DNA of 32,896 nt from Calditrichales bacterium (lineage in GTDB: Bacteria; Calditrichota; Calditrichia; Calditrichales; J004): assembly GCA_015493745.1 (NCBI GenBank), contig WGCN01000088.1, positions 1 to 32,896 on the forward strand, in the 5' to 3' direction. Below, piece after piece: positions 29,080 through 32,896 of this stretch. The notes beneath the pieces are model-generated. The model was not told where the DNA came from. It worked only from the letters and a program-made list of their open reading frames with translations, and did not search any database. The stretch's first letter is position 1; each line of letters opens with the position of its first letter. The position numbers were made by a program, and so were the translations under genes.

Positions 29080-30072
29080 TCAGGGAAAATATTTACGAAC
29101 TTCCTGGCCATCGCTGTTGGTATATATCATGGTCAGCACTTTTGTTTTCGGCGGTAGTTTAAACGCCAGTACCCCGTCCAGAAGTTTTCGAGGCTCAATG
29201 GTGGTTTTTTCGGTCAGGGCATTATCATAGTCGGCTGTTTTCTTTCCATCCACGTTGATCAGGCTGCCGTCATCCAGTTCCAATTGAAAAAGCTGTGGAT
29301 CAATTTCCAGGGTTTGGCGGGTAAAATTGGAGGCGGTGATGTCGGCTAAGAAGTAGCCTTTCTCCTTTTTGTAGCCCACCACGCAAAAGGAAACAGGGCC
29401 GGAGTTCCTGAGGATGGAGAGTGTTTTCCGGCGCACCTTGCTTAGATATTCCTCTGTTTTGGGGTCACCGGGATTAAAATGGTCGGCCCGGGTCAGGTAG
29501 TATTCGGCACTGACATAAAGGTCGTTGTTCTTCTCCCGGCCGGCACGCTTGTATAGATCCAGCCCCTTGTTAAACATGGCCTCAAAGTTTTCATCATAGA
29601 TTTTTTGTAAGGCCTCTTCAGCTTGTGTGTTGTTCCCGTCAAACTCCAGAGCCAAATTCAGATAATCCAGAGTGTTGGTAAAAAACTGCTCCTTTTGTAC
29701 CTCGTTTTCGGGCCGGCTGTTGTGATAGGCCATGGCCAGATCATATAAAAGACCACTATAGGTTTTGTTAAAACCGGGATCATCCTGGGGACTGTCCACA
29801 TAGCGTTCCGCCTTGGAAAAGTTGCCGGAAAAGGATTTAATGTTTTTGGTTTTCCCGTAAAGCTCTTTTCCCTTTTGAAAATAGGCCAATGCCAGTTTTT
29901 TGTTTATCAGGGAATCGTTTGCATGCTCTTTTTTAAACTTTAAGTAGTGATTGATGGCCATGGTATAATTACCACCGGCATAACTCTTGTCGCCCTGTTC
30001 CATTTCGGAACCGCCGCAGGCATATAACAAAATGAAAATGATTATGATACTTAGAATAGAAAGATAACGCAT
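29080..30072 (-). CDS. TPR-repeat lipoprotein with DUF4352-like C-terminal domain
   Basis: A 330-residue predicted lipoprotein. I chose the ATG at 30072 over 30090 because GAGGGGG lies six bases upstream and the signal peptide then starts immediately. Cys19 (LLYAC) is the lipidation site, followed by GGSE. TPR-like helical repeats span about 25-215 (MEQGDKSYAGGNYTMAINHY, LALAYFQKGKELY, LLYDLAMAYHNS, YLNLALEF), suggesting protein-protein contacts. The C-terminal 105 residues form a beta domain resembling DUF4352 (FLADITASNFT, FQLELDDGSLINV, GVLAFKLPPKTKVLTMIYTN). Function is unknown; a periplasmic assembly or scaffold role is plausible. It is monocistronic, with its own terminator and a promoter region shared divergently with comEC. 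Confidence 0.88.
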   Translation of the reverse strand: MRYLSILSIIIIFILLYACGGSEMEQGDKSYAGGNYTMAINHYLKFKKEHANDSLINKKLALAYFQKGKELYGKTKNIKSFSGNFSKAERYVDSPQDDPGFNKTYSGLLYDLAMAYHNSRPENEVQKEQFFTNTLDYLNLALEFDGNNTQAEEALQKIYDENFEAMFNKGLDLYKRAGREKNNDLYVSAEYYLTRADHFNPGDPKTEEYLSKVRRKTLSILRNSGPVSFCVVGYKKEKGYFLADITASNFTRQTLEIDPQLFQLELDDGSLINVDGKKTADYDNALTEKTTIEPRKLLDGVLAFKLPPKTKVLTMIYTNSDGQEVRKYFP

Positions 30073-30209
30073 ATGACCCCCTCTAATCATGTTGCGAATG
30101 CCGAATAGAATGAGCAGCTAATATAAAAAAAAATTTGTATTATACCAGAAAATTATTTAAGCCATATTTTTTAAACGTTATGAATGTTTATTCCGGCGGA
30201 TTTAGTGCT

Positions 30210-32594
30210 ATGAAGCGATCCCTCGAAAACAGTTTTCATACACAGCCTCTTTTTTATACCGCCATATTTTTTATTGTGGGGATCGTACTCTCTTTTTATT
30301 TTCCCGTGGAAAAAGATTGGCCGGTTTTAGCCGTGCTGGCTGTTTTGCTGCTCCTGGTGGTGATTATAAAAAATATGACGGCTGTAACGGTAATCCTCCT
30401 GCTCCTGCTAATAGCTTTGGGTTATGAAAGGGGAATGATCAGCTTGTACCGACAGGAGGCCGGTCAGCCGTCCGCCGCACAGGTGTTGAACAGTGCAGCG
30501 CTTTCGGGAACGGTAACGGAACGTACGGAAAGAAAGAACGGCCGGGTACAGGTTCTGTTTGAAACCGACTCCATCCTGACCGGAGGAAGCTGGAAACAGG
30601 CCCGGGTCAAAATCCGTATTACTGACAAATCGGCTCGCCTGAAACATATCGGACAACATGTACGGATTTTTAAGCCCCCCTCACCGTTGCCCATGGCGGC
30701 CAACCCCGGTATGTTTAACGCCCGTTACTATTATGACATGCATGAGATTCCCTTTCGCCTTACTCTAAACTCCCGGGACAGTTTGTGCGTGCCACCGGGG
30801 GATACCCTTCCGCGGCGGAGCCTTATCCGCCAGGCCCGCATGGCCGTTTCCCGAATGCTGGATCGTTATCTCCATCCGCAGGCTTCCGCTTTTATGCAGG
30901 CCTTGCTGCTTGGGCGTAAACAAAATATCGACCGTGAAATCATCAACAATTTTCAACAAACGGGTATCATTCATGTTCTGGCTATTTCCGGTCTGCATGT
31001 GGGCTTTATCGTTCTGTTTCTGTATACGCTTCTCTCCCTGTTGCAAATACCCGAAACTTTCCGGCTTATTATCACCGTTGTGGCCCTGGCCCTGTTTGCC
31101 GCCATGGTTGAGTTTAAAGCTCCGGTGATGCGCGCCTCGCTGATGATCGTCCTGTATATGCTGGCCAAAAAGATACACCGGCCGGTGAAGCCCTTACAGC
31201 TTCTGGGACTGGCGGCCCTGCTCCTTGTAATATATAATCCCCGGGAGCTTTTTTTGCCCGGATTCCAGTTTTCCTTTGCCGCCGTATGGGGATTGCTTTA
31301 CGGTACAAAGCGGGTGGAACCGCTGATACCGCGCATTAATGGGAAAAGTCCTCTGATACATTTTTTAAACAATTATGTCCGGCAACCTTTTGTGGCCTCC
31401 TTATGCGCCGTTCTGGCCACCACACCCTTAACCTGGTATTATTACGGTGTTATTCAGGTAGGCGCCATCTTCTTTAACATCGCCGTCATTCCGCTGGTCG
31501 GCCTGATCGTGTTATTGGGTATTTTTTTGTTGATCGCCGCTTCCCTGCCGTTTATGCCGGCGGTTGGGATAGCCACCATCCTGAATCTGCTGATCAGCGG
31601 ATTTAATACCCTTGTGACCCATGCCGCGCACTGGCCCGTCTTTCAGATCCATGCGGGCCGGGCTTCATGGACTACGATGGTTTTACTTATGATTTTTATA
31701 ACGTCAGCTTTTCACGCGGCTAAGCGCCGTTGGCGCTATTTGGCTTTTGCCGCTCTTGGATTATTGATTTTTCCTTACGGTCTGTTAAACCTGTCTCCAC
31801 CGCCACTTCGCGTTACCTTCCTGGATGTGGGTCAGGGCGACGCCTGTCTGATAGAATTCCCCAATGGCAAAAAGATGCTGCTGGATGCCGGTGACGCCGG
31901 TTTCGGCTTCAGCGCGGGCTCCTGGTATATCGAGCCTTTTCTTAAATACCGGGGTATCCGCCATCTCGATTACGCCCTGATCAGTCATCCCCATGCCGAT
32001 CATATGGGGGGCTTTGATTATCTGTTTGACAAGATCCGCGTGGATACACTGATTCTCAATGAACTCGTCGTCGGTTCGGCGCTTTATAAAAATCTGCTGC
32101 AAAAGGCGCGGCGTTATAATATAATTCTTAAACATTGGCAGCGGGGCCTGCGGCGCCGCATGGGAGGGACAGCCCTTTATGTTTTGCATCCCCGGGACGC
32201 CGATGAGCATGTAAAGGAGCCCCACGGCAGGGAGATCAATGACAGCTCTATAGTCTTTAAGCTGCAATATGGACAAACCGCCTTTCTGTTCACCGGTGAC
32301 GCGGAACTCCCGGCGGAAAAGGCCATGCTGGGCTTTGGGGATTTTTTAAACAGCGACGTGCTCAAAGTGGGGCATCATGGCAGCTCCACTTCCACCGGAG
32401 AAGGTTTTCTCTCCCTTGTTAGTCCGAGACTGGCCGTTGTGTCGGTCGGCGCAAAAAATAAGTTCAGGCATCCTTCCCCGGAAAACCTGCGGCGGCTGGC
32501 CCGTAAGGGAACGCGAATTTTACGCACGGATCGCCTGGGGGCAATTATCATTACCAGCGACGGGCGGGAAATCCGTCTGGAAAGATGGCGATAG
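30210..32594 (+). CDS. comEC: ComEC/Rec2-family DNA uptake channel
   Basis: A 794-residue inner-membrane protein that carries single-stranded DNA into the cytoplasm in natural transformation. I chose the ATG at 30210, where the conserved N-terminal membrane region begins (HTQPLFYTAIFFIVGIVLSF). An earlier ATG at 30180 and a TTG at 30135 extend the frame without a ribosome binding site. Order of parts: two to three N-terminal membrane segments; a soluble OB-like DUF4131 region (about 80-205); the multi-pass Competence domain (about 215-540, with GIIHVLAISGLHVGFI); and a metallo-beta-lactamase domain (about 550-790). The latter has FLDVGQGDACLIEFPNG, SHPHADHMGG at 592-601, FTGDAE and LKVGHHGSSTS. 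All domains are intact and the length is normal. No other competence genes are near. Confidence 0.95.
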   Translation: MKRSLENSFHTQPLFYTAIFFIVGIVLSFYFPVEKDWPVLAVLAVLLLLVVIIKNMTAVTVILLLLLIALGYERGMISLYRQEAGQPSAAQVLNSAALSGTVTERTERKNGRVQVLFETDSILTGGSWKQARVKIRITDKSARLKHIGQHVRIFKPPSPLPMAANPGMFNARYYYDMHEIPFRLTLNSRDSLCVPPGDTLPRRSLIRQARMAVSRMLDRYLHPQASAFMQALLLGRKQNIDREIINNFQQTGIIHVLAISGLHVGFIVLFLYTLLSLLQIPETFRLIITVVALALFAAMVEFKAPVMRASLMIVLYMLAKKIHRPVKPLQLLGLAALLLVIYNPRELFLPGFQFSFAAVWGLLYGTKRVEPLIPRINGKSPLIHFLNNYVRQPFVASLCAVLATTPLTWYYYGVIQVGAIFFNIAVIPLVGLIVLLGIFLLIAASLPFMPAVGIATILNLLISGFNTLVTHAAHWPVFQIHAGRASWTTMVLLMIFITSAFHAAKRRWRYLAFAALGLLIFPYGLLNLSPPPLRVTFLDVGQGDACLIEFPNGKKMLLDAGDAGFGFSAGSWYIEPFLKYRGIRHLDYALISHPHADHMGGFDYLFDKIRVDTLILNELVVGSALYKNLLQKARRYNIILKHWQRGLRRRMGGTALYVLHPRDADEHVKEPHGREINDSSIVFKLQYGQTAFLFTGDAELPAEKAMLGFGDFLNSDVLKVGHHGSSTSTGEGFLSLVSPRLAVVSVGAKNKFRHPSPENLRRLARKGTRILRTDRLGAIIITSDGREIRLERWR

Positions 32595-32649
32595 TCCGAT
32601 ATGCCCGTCTTTGCGGCCCGGCGCGGGAAAAAATATCACCTAAAGCCGT

Positions 32650-32679
32650 GTAGGGGTAACCCGCGAATTTATTCGCGGG
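32650..32679. repeat. REP-like hairpin with GTAG tetranucleotide
   Basis: The tetranucleotide GTAG (32650-32653) is followed six bases later by a perfect 9-base-pair hairpin, CCCGCGAAT-TT-ATTCGCGGG (32660-32679). A GTAG or GGAG tetranucleotide 5' of a short palindrome is the layout of REP sequences mobilised by RAYT (Y1-type HUH) transposases. Only one copy is present in the window, so the repeat nature is not shown here. Confidence 0.5.
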
Positions 32680-32704
32680 GCGGGTGAAGGCGTACAGCCT
32701 CGAT

Positions 32705-32726
32705 GGAATCCGATTCATTGGATTCC
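32705..32726. repeat. Second short hairpin next to the REP-like element
   Basis: GGAATCCGA and TTGGATTCC enclose a TTCA loop (seven Watson-Crick pairs, then G-T and A-T). It lies 25 bases after the REP-like hairpin and 31 bases before the 14-base inverted repeat. It has no following T-run, so it is not an intrinsic terminator. Confidence 0.5.
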
Positions 32727-32757
32727 GTTTGGAACACGAAACCTTATTGAACAAGCA

Positions 32758-32872
32758 AACCTTAGTAGAAACCATGTCAGAAACATATTCAAGCTTATTA
32801 GCTTATTTTATGGGCAAGGCCAATAAGGTAATAAGGTCGAGAGGTGTGGATGGGCTTTTTTCTACTAAGGTT
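32758..32872 (+). ncRNA. Candidate structured RNA or element end bounded by a perfect 14-base inverted repeat
   Basis: AACCTTAGTAGAAA (32758-32771) is repeated perfectly in inverse at 32859-32872 (TTTCTACTAAGGTT). Inside lies a 14-base-pair stem with one mismatch: CTTATTAGCTTATT (32794-32807) pairs with AATAAGGTAATAAG (32822-32835) around a 14-base loop that contains GGC-AAG-GCC. The right outer arm is preceded by a GGGCTTTT run. An ATG with a strong ribosome binding site follows 14 bases later. The layout resembles a retron noncoding RNA (a1, inner stem, a2, then the reverse-transcriptase gene), but 115 bases is short for one. It could instead be a small inverted-repeat element. The overlapping 69-codon GTG frame at 32684-32893 is not convincing as a gene. 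Confidence 0.35.
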
Positions 32873-32885
32873 GGGGGAAGGAGAT

Positions 32886-32896
32886 ATGGTTAGATT
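32886..32896 (+). CDS. Start of a truncated gene running off the right edge
   Basis: GGGGGAAGGAG is followed by four bases and an ATG at 32886, an excellent ribosome binding site at good spacing. Only three codons (Met-Val-Arg) and two further bases are visible, so the product cannot be named. Position directly after the inverted-repeat element suggests it belongs to that element. Confidence 0.35.

Noticed and set aside
32684-32893. A 69-codon GTG-start frame at the right end
   Set aside because: It starts inside the region between two hairpins and runs through both arms of the 14-base inverted repeat and the ribosome binding site of the next gene. There is no family resemblance, so the bases are better explained by structure than by coding.
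1-32896. CRISPR arrays, tRNA or rRNA genes, and complete insertion sequences
   Set aside because: No regularly spaced direct repeats, cloverleaf-like segments with a TTCGA arm, ribosomal RNA sequence or transposase gene was seen on either strand by eye.

Overview
This window looks like chromosomal DNA from a Gram-negative, gliding or biofilm-forming member of the Fibrobacteres-Chlorobi-Bacteroidetes (FCB) superphylum, most like Calditrichota/KSB1-type lineages. That placement is an inference. It rests on two large secreted proteins (13826-20437 and 26012-28714) that end in the 'NPFNP' type C-terminal sorting domain associated with type IX secretion (T9SS), on lipoproteins and an outer-membrane barrel protein, and on the density of multidomain sensor kinases. 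No rRNA, tRNA, CRISPR array or complete insertion sequence was seen.

Layout. Bases 1-68 hold the start of a leftward gene that resembles adenylyl-sulfate kinase. Bases 311-7472 form a leftward signalling block: a NIT-domain chemoreceptor, a small helical protein of unknown function just upstream of it, a NarL/LuxR-type response regulator, and a large NarX-type sensor kinase with an N-terminal receiver domain. A divergent hybrid histidine kinase follows (7690-10866), then a small membrane protein, a DUF1684 lipoprotein and an M29 aminopeptidase (to 13527). A leader rich in inverted repeats (13528-13825) precedes a tightly spaced rightward cluster: a 2203-residue T9SS surface protein, a secreted FecR/Ig-like protein, a predicted outer-membrane barrel, a glutaryl-CoA-dehydrogenase-like enzyme and an HD-GYP response regulator. 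A secreted subtilase with two PKD domains (26012-28714) ends at a clear intrinsic terminator. A leftward TPR lipoprotein (29080-30072) has its own terminator. ComEC (30210-32594) is the last full gene.

How the genes may work together. The left block is a sensing module. The chemoreceptor carries a nitrate/nitrite-type sensor domain, and the kinase/regulator pair overlaps by 11 bases. The region upstream of the receptor operon has a NarL-heptamer-like sequence. The middle cluster looks like a cell-surface module: a giant repeat protein, a periplasmic FecR/Ig protein, a barrel and a c-di-GMP phosphodiesterase transcribed together, which suggests surface adhesion or biofilm turnover.

The most unusual noncoding sequence is the last 250 bases. 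A REP-like hairpin with a GTAG tetranucleotide and a second hairpin are followed by a perfect 14-base inverted repeat enclosing another long stem-loop. A strong ribosome binding site and an ATG then run off the window. This resembles the front end of a mobile or defence element (retron-like noncoding RNA plus reverse transcriptase, or a REP/RAYT element), but the deciding gene lies outside the window.
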